From: Trichosphaerium sp. ATCC 40318
Taxonomy: Eukaryota; Discosea; Flabellinia; Trichosidae
Length of the DNA stretch: 64,000 nucleotides
Reading direction: 5' to 3'
NCBI GenBank assembly: GCA_038496445.1
Contig: JALMLS010000097.1
Coordinates: 1-64,000 of the forward strand
Shown piece by piece: positions 1 through 11,398 of the stretch. How positions within the stretch are numbered: the stretch's first letter is position 1; each line of letters opens with the position of its first letter. Under the pieces are notes generated by a model, which was given only the letters and a program-made list of their open reading frames with translations, had not been told where the DNA came from and searched no databases. A program made the translations under genes and the position numbers.

Positions 1-415
1 ACATTTCTGCTCAAAATGCCACCAAGCATGGTGTAGCAAACTGCAATGTCGGTTCAGAATTGACTGTTGGTCATACTTACACTGTTCTCTTGAGCCGTTC
101 TCACCTGAGGTATGCCTACAAACACGTTGAACAATAAAACTAAGACTTACGCTAACTTTCTGAAAAGAGCTTTATTCGCCTTCACAGTTGATTCTATTGG
201 TCCTCTTCCAATTACCAAAGAGACTAAGATGGATATCACATATGGTATGAAAATAGTTAATCCATTAAAACCAACCATGCAATGCAATGAGTGTTAAATC
301 AAACTTATTTTTGATTAGGATTATTGATGAATCAACGGTCTTCAGTTGAAGCTCGATCACCAGATTTCGATTGGAGTAAACCTATTGGTGAACTTGATGT
401 AAAAATTACACAATA
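1..415 (+). CDS. 3' part of an unrecognised gene (partial)
   Basis: An open frame enters from the left edge (frame starting at base 3, reading ISAQNATKHGVANC...) and runs to an apparent donor at 109 (GTATGC). A CTAAC branch site and AAAG acceptor near 167 close the intron, and the frame then continues (ALFAFTVDSIGPLP...) to a cysteine-containing end at 297. A further exon may follow after a very short intron at about 291-318, but the phases do not fix the true end. I do not recognise a family. The extracellular look (Cys, N-glycosylation-like NAT) is only suggestive. Confidence 0.35.
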
Positions 416-524
416 AAGTTTCATTCCTCTTCAAACAGTAAACAAAACAAATGAGTTTAAATAAACAGCAACAGATCTTGTTAAGTACTATGTGAAACAT
501 AGGCTTTAGATTGTATTGTATACT

Positions 525-1440
525 TTACTTTGCATGTCTTAATACGTTACACATTGCATCTTTTAGCCTTGTTTCATCAACGCTGGTGTAAAGTATAACA
601 TTCGCAGAACGGTTCCAAACATTCTGAAAATCACCAATAGTTGCACCTGTTGTCAATTCGCCTTTTGTCTCAACATCAACGCATATCTCACGTGATGTGA
701 ACATTGTAGGTTCTAGTATTGTCATTGTAGACATAGGATCGTCAACCTTACTTAAAGTTTCATGTACTTGTAGGTAAGATTAAAATCAGAAATCTCAAAG
801 CTTCTCACTTTAGAAAAAAACATTACCTGCATTAAAAAATATTTTGGCTGCTTCAGGATCAATCGATACTGCCACAATTATTAGCTTTGAACGTTCATTG
901 TTGTACTTACTGTTAAATTCAGCTGCAGTTGTTCTATTACCAGGATAACCTACAGCACCTCCCATTGTGTAGACTTCATGGACGTAATTTATCTGAAACT
1001 TTACGATCCGTTTTAGGATAGTCTAGAAAAAACCAGTAAACAAACCAGCGTATTTCTTTGTTTGTGTACCTGTGTCACCCATACCATCATAGCCATATAC
1101 ACAATAATCACTGGGTCTATGAGCACGTGCTAAAGGCTTCAACGCGCCAACAAAGACCTGTTTTGCAATGAGCAAATACAAAAAAAAAGACTGATTTTTT
1201 GTCCGTACCGGCACGTGGCGCCTGTTTGCTACTTCTAGGATCTTGAACGCGTTTTCCGCCATTTGTTTAACGTCACTTAGGTTCCCAGGTACGATTGTAA
1301 TCCCGAGAACCTTAATTTTAGGCGAAACAAGCGCTAGGAGTATAGCTAGAGCGTCATCGACTGGGTTTTATGTTAATTAATATCAAAAACGGTATTAGCG
1401 TACCTCCTGGGTCTGTATCTATTATAACTGGGCGTGCCAT
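525..1440 (-). CDS. Inosine-uridine preferring nucleoside hydrolase
   Basis: The protein starts MARPVIIDTDPG; after an intron with donor GTACGC it continues VDDALAILLAL. This is the family's N-terminal DTDPGxDDA motif, whose aspartates bind Ca2+ and the ribose. Later exons carry a helix (MAENAFKILEVANRRHVPV), a segment with YGYDGMGDTG, and a C-terminal exon reading CVDVETKGELTTGATIGDF, the usual VETxGELTxG region. The enzyme hydrolyses the N-glycosidic bond of nucleosides in purine/pyrimidine salvage. At least five exons are needed; joins at the N-terminal intron and before TLSKVDDPM keep the frame exactly. It is an ordinary, apparently intact gene with a clean ATG. Substrate preference cannot be read from the sequence. 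Confidence 0.85.
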
Positions 1441-1984
1441 ACTGTTTTTAACTAGTTTACCTCGTTTGAATCATGCTATGAAGATATTTTTCTATTTATG
1501 GCTTTTTGTACCGTATGACATTAGTCTTGTTCAATACAAACGTTAGCGCTAATCGAACAGTATTTAGTTGCGTGTACCTCTTTTGGCGTGGATTAAGCAC
1601 ACTGCCAAAGAAGGAGAACATTTTTTGCCATTTTCTAAAGTGCAAGCTAATTATGCTTTGTACCATTATTTTTGCCACCATTTTTAAGCTAATTCGGTAC
1701 AAAAGATACCACACAAGTCATATTAAGTTTACTTTGAGTAATCACGTGATAACAGTCTGTAATTTGCCTTTCAAAACGACAAAATGTTGCCTCTTGATTA
1801 ATTGTGTGAATTACGTTCATAATAAGATCATTTTTCTCAACATCGTAACAACTGAAGATGCAAAACTTTGTGTCAGGTACACGTTAGAATAAGTACAAGA
1901 GTCTCCTTGGCAATCCAAAACAATTCAACTTTACGAGTCTTAAATAATTTCCAAAAAACTTTATACTTTTGTCACGTGTCATTT
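1441..1984. other. Intergenic, divergent promoter region
   Basis: This stretch lies between the start codons of the nucleoside hydrolase (-) and the secreted protein (+). It holds two CACGTG palindromes (about 1744 and 1972) in AT-rich sequence. Open frames here lack domain similarity and overlap each other on both strands, so I call no gene. Confidence 0.4.
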
Positions 1985-3321
1985 ATGTTATTTTTTCTTG
2001 TTGTTTTTGTATTTTTAATATTTGCGCTTGGTTTGTTATTATTTTGGATCAAACAACTTACCACAACTAGTCACTTGCTTGATTCTATGCTTATGTGTGA
2101 CAACAGTATTTCTACAGCAGTATACTCCAGATCCAGCTGATTGGTCGTCATTCGAAACAAAAGCGATTTCCAGCAACCAAGTATCACATGATCCTGATGG
2201 CGTACTTTGGATTAACGCTCAAGCATGGGAAGACTCTAAATGGGATGGAACTATTTACAATCCTTCCAAAATGAACAGAGAGGACTTCTGGAAGGCTATT
2301 TGCCCTCAAGTAGATCGTATTAGAGGCATACGCGAGGTATTCTATAAGCACAATCCTTTTGCCGACGTCTTGAATCCAACGAAAGCAGAAGTCGATGAGT
2401 GGCATCGTATAGCGTTAAATCACGTGCGAGCGCTAGTAGGTACGAAAAAAAGAGTATACCAATTAATTTGTAAAAAAGCCACTTTGGCATGTCACGTGTT
2501 TTCTACATGCAGCTTAGGAAGTAGAAAAAACAAAAGTGATCTTTTTTAGGCTATACGAGTGCTGACAGACAAGTAAAGAAGGATTACTGCATGTTTGCTC
2601 GTGCTCAGTGGGGTGCTGAACGCAAGTTCACTACAATGTGGGACACAAAATACCCTGCCACAGCAGATTCTGCAGAAGTTTACGGTCCTTGTCAAAGCAG
2701 TACAAACTCTCACTGTGGAGCAAGTTTCGTACCTTCTGATCCTGACGATCAAAAGCCTTACTTACCTGATGGTCATTCTCCTTGTGTTGCCGCAGGTGGT
2801 GGAGCTGAGGGCATTTTTCCTGGTCCAAAATCAGGAATTCCTTGGTCGCTCAAGTGGTCTCGTGGTCTGTGTAATACTTTGGCTGATGAAGGATTCTGGG
2901 TGGCCATGTTGGTCCATTCTTTCATAGAGAAAAGTTTGGATACAGCTTCTGGGATACTAACAAAGCCGACAGCCAAAGTGTTGCTGAGTTGAGAGCGAAA
3001 TGGCACGGTACTTTGATGCCTAATCTTTACTGTGATCCATCAGAGTCTGGATGCAATCCTACAGACATACCAACAGCAGAACCGAGTATGCCATCAGAAG
3101 CTTCACCAACAACAGAAGCGCCTTCACCAACAACAGAAGCGCCTTCAGCAACTACAGAATCGCCTTCAGCAACAACAGAATCTCCAATGGCACCTGATGC
3201 GCCTAGTGATGGATCCGTGATGCCGAGTGAAGTGACTGTTGCACCAACGGAAGATACTTCTTCCAGCACTAACCTTGTATCCTTCTCTTTGGTCCTTCTC
3301 TTTGTCTCATGGAGCATGTAA
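1985..3321 (+). CDS. Secreted, Thr/Pro-stalked, probably GPI-anchored protein (frameshift near 2900)
   Basis: An ATG at 1985 opens a very hydrophobic signal (MLFFLVVFVFLIFAL). A 40-nt intron (2031-2070, branch CTTAC) joins it to VTCLILCLCVTT...QQYTPDPADW, and a second intron lies at 2440-2549. The globular part has paired cysteines and aromatic-rich stretches (AQAWEDSKWDGTIYNPSK, CMFARAQWGAERKF) of no family I can name. The end is a stalk of repeated EAPSPTT/ESPSATT units and a terminal hydrophobic tail (LVSFSLVLLFVSW), as expected for a GPI signal. Around 2899-2902 the reading frame must shift by one base to continue GHVGPFFHREKFGYSFWD into the stalk. No intron fits, so this is a sequencing indel or an early pseudogene lesion. 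Confidence 0.6.
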
Positions 3322-3468
3322 ACTCATTAAGCAGTACTTCAAATATATTTCATTTACCACAACAGTTTTTTTTTTGATTAACACGTGATGCAAATCAGTT
3401 TTTATTTTAGACAAACCAATAAGAAAAATGACTAACACAAATAGTCTTTATTTTTCTACACATTTGTT

Positions 3469-4546
3469 ATGTTTCCATTCGGTAGTAGGCGTAGTGATAT
3501 TCGTAATGATGAATACAAACTTATAATTGAACCACATCAACGTTTTTTAGGAGTATTTTTGGGCGAAATAAACAGCGAAAAGCGTATGTTTACCTGTTCT
3601 CTAACACCAGGCCGTTCTGTGTATGACGAGGTGACAGTAGCAGTGAAAAGCCAAGTACGACGATTCAAAACAATTAATAGCCAACAGAAGCCAGGAACAC
3701 AGTCTTAACTCTTAATAGGAACCTAATGAGAAAAAAGAATACAGAACATGGAATCCATTCCAATCAAAGCTTGCAGCAGCAATCATCAGCGGTGTTATTA
3801 ATATTCACATGGCGCCTGGATCAAGAGTGCTCTACTTGGGTGCTGCATCTGGTATTACAGTCTCTCATGTGTCTGACATTGTTGGAGAGGTATGTTGCTT
3901 TGTAACAAATACCAGACTTAGTTACATACATTTTAGAAGGGTGTTGTTTATGCTGTAGAAGTTTCTCACAAACGTGGTCGTGAGTTGGTTGAAGTTGCCA
4001 AAAACAGACCAAATATTGTTCCAATCATTGAGGATGCCCGTTATCCACATAAATACAGGTAGAGTAGATAAAAGACAACTGCTTTCTACTCAATAACAAA
4101 CTTAGAATGCTGGTCAATACAGTTGATTGCATCTTCTCTGATATTTCTACACGTGACCAAGCACATATTATTGGTGTGAATGCGCAATATTTCCTTTCAG
4201 ATGGAGGAGGCTTTGTTATTTCTGTCCATGTACATATGATCCCTTCTTTTTGTTGCTGTAGCTGAAGGTTATTTAACTCACTCGCTACCACAGGCCAAGC
4301 GGCAAATCTTTGGTGATGCAATGCTACCTGAGCAGTTTTACTCACAAACTGTAAAAGATCTAAGAGCAGAAAAGTTCACCATTCTGTTGTTAAATTTACT
4401 TTGTTGCACACAAGCATAAACTAAAAACGCTGTTAGACAACTTATAGTCTTACAGCACTTAGGCCTAGGAACAAATTACTCTGGAACCATATGAAACAAG
4501 CCATGCTATAATTATTGGAACTTACTTACCAAATAGAAAAAAATAG
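3469..4546 (+). pseudogene. Fibrillarin-like paralogue without GAR domain, probably decayed
   Basis: Exons read [92 protein letters not shown] and finally EQITLEPYETSHAIIIGTY. All are clear counterparts of the fibrillarin gene at 27.4-29.1 kb. Introns (3655-3718, 3890-3936, 4059-4105, about 4229-4292) sit at the same codons as in that gene, so it arose by DNA duplication rather than retrotransposition. It lacks the Gly/Arg-rich N terminus. The last intron's donor is lost: after AEKFT the frame runs to a stop and cannot splice in frame to EQITLEPY. In the SAM loop, SASGTT has become AASGIT. It may be a dead or truncated 2'-O-methyltransferase copy. Confidence 0.75.
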
Positions 4547-4762
4547 TTTCCCTTTCTGTTGATCAACGACAAGTAGCATGTATTAGCTTTTCTCACAACG
4601 TGCTATAGCACGCGAATAAACACCGACCATATTACGTTGGTAGTTCCTATAAACCAACACAGAAAGATACAACTGCTTTTGTGCAAAACATGTTTTCAAT
4701 GAATAAAAAAGCTATAAAAATCTGTTCAATTGAACCCGTCACATCTCTTTGCTTTGTTTTTG

Positions 4763-6958
4763 ATGACTTCGGTAAATGATCTACCCAATGAGATACTCCA
4801 ACACATATTTATGAACCTTTCTCCTCAACAACTATGCCACAACTGCTCTACAGTATGTACAGTCACCACGCGCACGTGACTAACGGTATTTAGGTTTCAA
4901 AAATTGGTGTGCTGTTTTTGCGTTACCTACAACATGGATTAAACCGCTGAGCGAAAAACGGCATCAAATATGAAGATGGTAAGACTACAAATTATTTATG
5001 GAATACTAACGTCTACCAAGCATCTAAAATGCTTGAACTGTGTCGTGGTACATGGGTTGCGCTTGTACGCATACTTGTCAAACCTACCGTTGAAATTGCT
5101 ACAGAAACATCCTCAAATTGACACCGTACGTTAACAAACTACTTGTATACAAACCACGTGACAGTGAACCTAATTTTTGCATCACAGTGCTCAATAACGA
5201 CTTTTTTTACTAAGTGATTTTTGCTTTAGTTTATACACAAGGACATCAGGCTATGCAAAGAGTTGGAACAAACTGAGAAACCAAGCTATGGTTGTCTTTT
5301 CAGCATAGAATCTATACACGTGTACAGTTGATGGATTTGTCAAACTGATTTGTCACAACACAAAGTTTGCTCATACAGAACTTGTTGATGACTTATGTTT
5401 TAATATTAAAACGATCAACTATGACACCTCAAGTATGTTCATTGTAGTGATTAATGTTTAATCAAATTAGGTGACTTGGTTGCGCTCATAGCAGGCCATC
5501 TTTGTTACAAACATGAGTTTGTTTCTCATATTATTCCTAAACTCATGTCAATATACAAGGCGAATTCAAAAAGTGTTGATGCTCATAGGTACACACCGTC
5601 ACCCTTTCCTCATTTGCCTTCATAACACATTTGGTGTAACTAATCAAAATAAAACAAGGGTAATCCAGTTTTGGGATATGTTTTATCACACGTGCCACTT
5701 TGTGATGACATTGCAACTTCATCGAATACTTTCTCTTTACAATTTGAAGCTTCTCTTAAAGTGTTATCGCCAGATCACTACAAAGTACTATCAAAAGCGT
5801 TCTCAGATAGAATACAAGTGATGCTTCAAACCAAAAAACAAACAGGTAAAATCACATGTGCTTACAGATATGTTTTTGTAGAAAAAAAATCAGAGTTCTG
5901 TTTCCGAGGATTCTGTTACACTGAGCCATTGGCATCAAATCTGTTGATACCAAAGAAATGTATCAAGAAAACAGATGTATTGTGGGATATACCACAAAGA
6001 GAACTTGCAATAGAGATGACACTAAAGACACATGAATTGTATGGTTCTCTTTTTTGCTTGTTTACACATTCATTTACACATTGTTTCAAGAATGAGGAAA
6101 TGTTTGATGATAGCTCTATTCTTTTGCCCATACCCTTTTCATAGATCAGTACAGGCACTTAGAGATCATTTCACATTAGTACGATATTAAAAGTATGAAT
6201 GGCTTTCTGACCAACGCTTTTAGGTGGCTGGATATGTAACTGAACAAGTGTTGCAGGGAAAGACTGCTGACATCCGTGCAAAGCGAATTTCATACTTTAT
6301 TAAGTTGGCTCAACAACTTGTTGATATTGGTAATACTCATGATGCTTGTGGTGTTATTAGTGGACTACATAGTGGACCTGTATATAGGCTAAAAGGCACA
6401 TTCAGCAAGGTTAAGATTTCAAACAAAATACCAATTCTGAGCCGCACTCTTTTTTTTCCTTCTTTTTTCTCAAACGTGGCTAATCAAGAGCCTGTAGATT
6501 TCAATATCAACGATGTTGTCACATGAAAGTTTAAGCGTTTTATTGAGTGTAACTGAACGCAACAAGGATATTCGAGAATTTTGTTTGTACGTTTAAATAA
6601 GTGTTTTGCAACGTTGTCCCATTACCTGAAGACCTCGTCTTCTCATTCTTTGTACAGAAAGCGTAGTGAGTATAACCAACCACAAGTTCCTTACATTGGA
6701 TTATATCTACGAGACATAGTTCTTACACAAGAAAGTGGTTGTTTACGTCCACCATTTCCACAATACAACATGAGAAAATACAACATCCTGTTAGAGGTTA
6801 TTGGTTATTTTAACAAAACATTAAAACCTTGCTATAACTTTAAATCAGTGGCTTGGCTAAGATCAACCATAAATGGATGGAGAACTACAATGAATGAAAA
6901 CGAAAAATACAACATATCTTTGGAGGTTGAACCGAGGAAACATAAAATAAGAACATGA
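4763..6958 (+). pseudogene. F-box/RasGEF gene, copy 1, broken by frameshifts
   Basis: Starts MTSVNDLPNEILQHIFMNLS (F-box), then an intron with CTAAC branch. RasGEF (CDC25-type) signatures follow: AGYVTEQVLQGKTADIRAKR, FIKLAQQLVDIGNTHDACGV, SGLHSGPVYRLKGTF, and QVPYIGLYLRDIV near the end. Compared with the inverted copy at 14.7-16.9 kb it has lost two bases after TWIKPL (about 4950), gained one near 5085, lost two near 5319 (atacacgtgtac versus atacacgtgtgtac) and lost one near 5672. These cannot all be absorbed by introns. RasGEF proteins load GTP on Ras. This copy looks like a young pseudogene, although its downstream exons stay readable. Confidence 0.75.
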
Positions 6959-7262
6959 AGTAATATCAAAAGACTGGACAAATTTAAGCTTTGAAATTGA
7001 CATTGTGAATAAAGAAACAACATATTGTACTGCCACATGTTGTAATAGTATTGCTAGAGCAACTACCGGAGTCATCAAGACAAAGCAAAGAGATGCGATG
7101 GTGTTAACTATTCAGTGGGTACACGGTCAATGGAAAGAGGTTTGTTAAGTCAATGATTATATGCCATTTGGCATTCACTTAGTCTATTGTTAGTCGATGG
7201 AATTACTTCATCTCATCTTCAAAAAATCTGCGCATGAGGCACCAGTCACCAGGCGTCAAGTA
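6957..7262 (+). CDS. Unassigned open exons between RasGEF copy 1 and the heptad gene
   Basis: A 60-codon open frame from about 6957 (EVISKDWTNLSFEIDIVN...VHGQWKE) ends at a GTTTGT donor. After a TTAG acceptor near 7182 it joins in frame to SIVSRWNYFISSSKNLRMRH. There is no start codon, and a stop lies just upstream. The frame, length and good splice signals suggest real or formerly real exons, perhaps the 5' side of the heptad-repeat gene downstream. No family recognised. Confidence 0.25.
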
Positions 7263-7558
7263 AAAAAAATGCTCACGTGTTTGTTTTAAAATAGAAAAAC
7301 TCAAAAAAAATCTTGAATCTTGATAAAACCCAACCGAGGAGATTGTTTGTTTGTAGACATACTACTTATTGTAAGGTACGTAGATATAGGTTAAACGAAC
7401 TGTTTATTAAGTTAAGCGCTGACATAGTCATACCTCGTCAAGGTACATCACACTTATTAACAAACAATAATTACAATACACCACCGAGAGCATAGCATCC
7501 ACAATAACAAAAACAACACAAACCTTTACGAAAAACACCAATAGCATCAATAACAGCC

Positions 7559-8498
7559 ATGGGTGTTAATTATCAGGGTAAACGAAGAAATAGAGCTAAC
7601 AAATCAAGATCTCCTACAAAACCAAAAAAAAAACACGTCCAAGACGCCAAAATCAACACCCATCACCACATTGGAAGAGAGGTAGATCAAAAGACGTACT
7701 TACAATGAAAGGCCACTATCTCTATATTGTTCGAGCCAAAATTATGCCCCTGTAAGCACAGGTTACTGTAGTTCAAGCCTTGAGTATTGTCCAACATATT
7801 CTACTATAAGCCCAAAGTATGCTCCTATATCACCGGCAAGTCCAAAGTATTCTCCTACCAGTCCAAAGTATTCTCCTACAAGTCCAATATATGCTCCTAC
7901 AAGTCAAAGTACTCTCCTACAAGCCCAAAGTATTCTCCTTCAAGTCCAAGTATGATCCTATCATCCCGGCATATGATCCTACATCAACGGCATATTCTCC
8001 TATAAGCCCAAGGTATACTCCTATATCACTGGCAAGTCCAAAGTATTCTCCTACCAGCCCAAAGTATACTCCTATATCACTCACCAGGCAAGTCCAAAGT
8101 ATTCTCCTACAAGTCCAAAGTATCCTCCTTCAAGCCCAATATATGCTCCTGCAAGTCCAAAGTACTCTCCTACAAGCCCAAAGTATCCTCCTTCAAGCCC
8201 AATATATGCTCCTACAAGTCCAAAGTATTCTCCTACAAGCCCAAAGTATACTCCTATAAGCCCGAAGTACACTCCTTCAAGCTCAAGTTATACTCCTTGT
8301 ATATTACCTGCACATTCTTCACCAGCACCCTCATATGTTCTTGATCAAAGCTCAATGTATTCTCCGTCAAGGAGATCAAAATATAGCTCTTCAAGAAAAA
8401 GACACACGAATAACCGATCTAGATCATATGCAAAGCGAAATAGGAATACTTGGGTATCATCATTCACACGAACAAGGAACCACAGAAGATACAGGTAA
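7559..8498 (+). CDS. SR-like protein with RNA polymerase II CTD-type heptads (register broken)
   Basis: From an ATG at 7559 the frame reads [20 protein letters not shown] then a Lys-rich stretch. A probable intron starts with GTAGATC near 7680. The next exon carries [11 protein letters not shown] and then about twenty heptads of the type [28 protein letters not shown], and ends in a basic SR tail ([13 protein letters not shown]...[11 protein letters not shown]). The heptad is the RPB1 C-terminal repeat, but no RPB1 core is present. Single-base register changes at about 7905 and 7948, plus a small insertion near 8080, move the array through all three frames; the first and last parts share a frame. 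An intron from a GTATGATC at about 7949 to a CACCAG near 8088 would rejoin the frame. It could mimic the CTD for splicing or kinase factors, or be a decaying gene. Confidence 0.45.
7790..8330 (+). repeat. 21-bp tandem array encoding Y-S-P-T-S-P-K heptads
   Basis: About two dozen units of the form TATTCTCCTACAAGTCCAAAG follow one another with small substitutions. The wobble positions vary and the codons for Tyr, Pro and Ser are kept, which points to protein-level constraint at least in the past. Two single-base losses and one insertion break the 21-bp spacing. Confidence 0.85.
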
Positions 8499-8892
8499 AC
8501 AATAAACAATTGATTCTCTATGTACTGTTGAAGATGTGTAATAAATAATACATTACCTAACAAAAACTATTCTGTATCTTATGACGTTCTTACTGGTACA
8601 CCACTTTTAGGATATAAATTATAGCCAAATGAGTTGTTTTATATTGACCAACCACATGATTTCTTTGAAATAAGCGCAAGTTACAAGTTGTGAACAGTAC
8701 ACTAAATATAAATGACGCCTTTTTTATTTGGGGTTTTACACTAAAAGAATTTGGCAAGATAACTACCATGGTAGAATTGCAAAGTTCGGATTGGTTGTGA
8801 CTGCGAAACATGGTGTCTTTACAAAATAAAGTTAAAAGTCTACCTGATATACAAAAAAATTGGTAAGCTGCAGTTAGCTATAACTTTGTTTA
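8499..8892. other. Intergenic between convergent genes
   Basis: This is the 3' flank of the heptad gene and of the transporter on the opposite strand. It contains an AATAAA-like run near 8540 and AT-rich sequence. I see no gene. Confidence 0.4.
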
Positions 8893-11022
8893 TTATGATG
8901 GTTGTAAAGACTCCACATCTTCTTCATTAACACTAATATCAAAATATAAGTAAGAGTGATTTAAAGTGTCAAACTTACGGGTGTGAAGGACGTGTTAGTA
9001 TCAAGCCGTTATAGTTTGCATCGCGAAGTGCAAATGCGAATCCAAGTAGAATTGCTGTAGGAACTACAGATACAGCAAACATGCCAAAGTTTACCCAATA
9101 ATAATAGTTATTAGGTGACACAAGTGTATCGAGAACAGGTGTCAAGAATGTACCAATACCACTGATACAGTATCCTCTACAGTCAAAATAACTTGTCAGT
9201 ATCACATGATAAAAAACTATATTTGAACGTCTTTTGTTTATCACGTGTCAATTATATGGTGTTTGGTTTTGATTTAAATTAGTATTTGATGCGTACACAA
9301 CTACGATTCTACTAAAGTTTCTTGGACAGTATTGTTGAATCAGCTGATTAGAGAAAAGAAAAGTTGACATTCTCCATAAAATAAAAAAGATAAAAGTGGC
9401 GTATTGTAAGTTTGCAATCTACCCCGTAGATATTAGCTTCAAAAGTAAATCAGAAAATATACGATCTCTACCTTAATCATAGAAAAAGCAACCCACATGA
9501 GCCCAAGGATAAGAGATAGTAAGGCACCTCTCCAAGCAGTCCGCAAACCTAAGAAACATCATTTAGTTTTAAAAAAATGATTATGCAAACGAATAAGTAA
9601 GTTCACGTGTACCTTCCACTTTTGTATGAAACATAAATCCTGCCAGGGGAGCAAATAATGAAAGTGCTGGTAGTAATATAGAAAACCCTAACGTGAGATC
9701 ATGAGCAGTATCGTCATCAGCATCAACTGTTCCAATATTTGTCACCCAATTAATCTGATCAGGTACAGTACTCAAGTAGAAGTAACCCAATGGTGCTGTA
9801 CATATCGCATACGCCCTTCATATGAAAGTCTTAATTGAGACGCTTTAGATCAGATTGAACATACCATGACGCAATAACGATGGGATTTGGAGCATCTTTC
9901 GAAATCTCCAAGAGCGATGGTGGTTTTTCCCCAACAACTGGTTGGTTTTCTTGCGTCAGTAAAGAATAATCAGGGTCCATGAAGAAAGCAGATGGTATAA
10001 CGAATATGAACACAAGTACACCATATCCTAAGAAGACCCATCTAAGAAAGAGAAATCAGGAATTAGTTCGTGAACAAGAAAAAAGGAAGAAATGTACCTT
10101 AGCGATACACCCCAGTCATACACTACGAGAAACAACCAAAATATAATACCACTAAGATCCAAAGATCCTGTTAGAAAGCCATTGATATAACCAATCGCAT
10201 TTGGCTTGACTACAATACAACTTAGCTAACAGAATTAACCATTACATTGATTTGTACCTTTGGAGGCTGCGCCCATATAAAACTGCATGCAAGCGAGGTA
10301 CACCATAGCTCCGACAAAAGTAGCAATGAGCCAACACGCTGGTAGTAACCAAGATGATATCTAAAGACAGTGTATGTAAAATTGAAAAAGGCGCTGAGTG
10401 CTGTACGTAGTAAGGAACTTCTGGAGAATGAACAAAAGCTGCCACAATCCAACTTGCACTTATTACTACCCCGCAAGTATTATGTTCCATTTGACATTTC
10501 CAAGACGCACTACAAACTCTCCAGCAAGGTAGGCTAAAACATAGAATCCACCAAAAGCAATCTGAGGCAACCTGTTGAGCGCCAAGTTCTGAGCCTGAAA
10601 AAAATACGTCACAAAAAAAAAAGAACTTCCATGCCGTGACTCAAACAAATATCACGTGACTCAAAAAGTACGAACATCACAACAAGGTTCTAATCTTGAA
10701 GGAACACAAGTTTCTCTCCAATCATCACCACATAAATTAGCGTACACTTTAGACTCCAACAAGGCTGGTTTAAGCGCAGTGTAATTGGTTATTGGTCCTT
10801 TCAAGTAGATTAGGTTTTATAGTACCCTTGCAACGCAAATAAATAGGTAAAAGGCATACCTGTCACCAGTATGCATATAAGTATGGCATGAGCTACCAAG
10901 AAATAAAGGCGTATGATAAACTAGAACTGTTTTATTTACACCCTAAACGACACTAATTGTGCCTTTCTTTCAGTGTGCGCGTTAGCTTTTGAATAATCAT
11001 CAAGCAAAGGTTGTGCTTCCAT
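8893..11022 (-). CDS. SLC43/FMP42-like major facilitator transporter
   Basis: The start exon reads MEAQPLLDDYSKANAHTERK; a 21-nt intron (10921-10941) joins it to FIIRLYFLVAHAILICILVT, the first membrane segment. Next come PITNYTALKPALLESKVYA with CGDD..C..CC, LALNRLPQIAFGGFYVLAYL, VVISASWIVAAFVHS, VFIFVIPSAFFMDPDYSLL, TAWRGALLSLILGLMWVAF, FFILWRMSTFLFSNQLIQQY and TFLTPVLDTLVSP. The extracellular ALKP..L loop, the C(x)nQxxxLN segment after TM1 and the FxxWRxFLFS helix match SLC43/FMP42 family members, which move neutral amino acids across the plasma membrane or organelle membranes. About ten short introns are needed. The C terminus ends VNEEDVESLQPS. Substrate is inference. Confidence 0.75.
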
Positions 11023-11290
11023 CACTCTTCGAGATTTACTTTGCGACTTGTCAAAAAACAGTCAGTTTTAACTGAATTAGCTGGCCTCAAACACACACAT
11101 CCAGAAATGAGTACAGCGAAACACTTATTGTACTCATAAAAACGGTTTTGGCATAGGGTTGACGTTTTTTTTCTGAAAGTCCGTAGTGACTCTTTCCTGT
11201 AGATACAATTTATCAAGACGCGTTGCGTAACCAGTATGTCACCGTACAAGAGTTTTTGACGGAAGTTACATCAATTAACGCCAAGTCGGT

Positions 11291-11398
11291 ATGGCTGACG
11301 GTGACGACTCGCTTATGGGTAATTTCTTGGCTACTGGGATAGCTCAAGCCAAGAAAGCAGTTGAAGAAGATGTATTAGGGATAAACGACCGCTCTTAA
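11291..11398 (+). CDS. Short ORF, possible MIT-domain relic or first exon
   Basis: A 35-codon frame starts at ATG and reads GNFLATGIAQAKKAVEEDVL. This resembles the opening helix of VPS4-type MIT domains (FLxKGIxxxxKAIxxD). No further MIT or AAA sequence follows, and the next 500 bases are noncoding or belong to the peptide-gene repeat. It may be the 5' stub of a gene cut by the duplication. Weak call. Confidence 0.25.
   Translation: MADGDDSLMGNFLATGIAQAKKAVEEDVLGINDRS

Noticed and set aside
8081-8272. Minus-strand repetitive frame ([11 protein letters not shown] type)
   Set aside because: It is the antisense reading of the CTD-type heptad array; the plus strand gives the known heptad with SR flanks.
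7559-8498. RPB1 gene
   Set aside because: Heptads are present, but none of the polymerase largest-subunit core (such as NADFDGD) occurs upstream.
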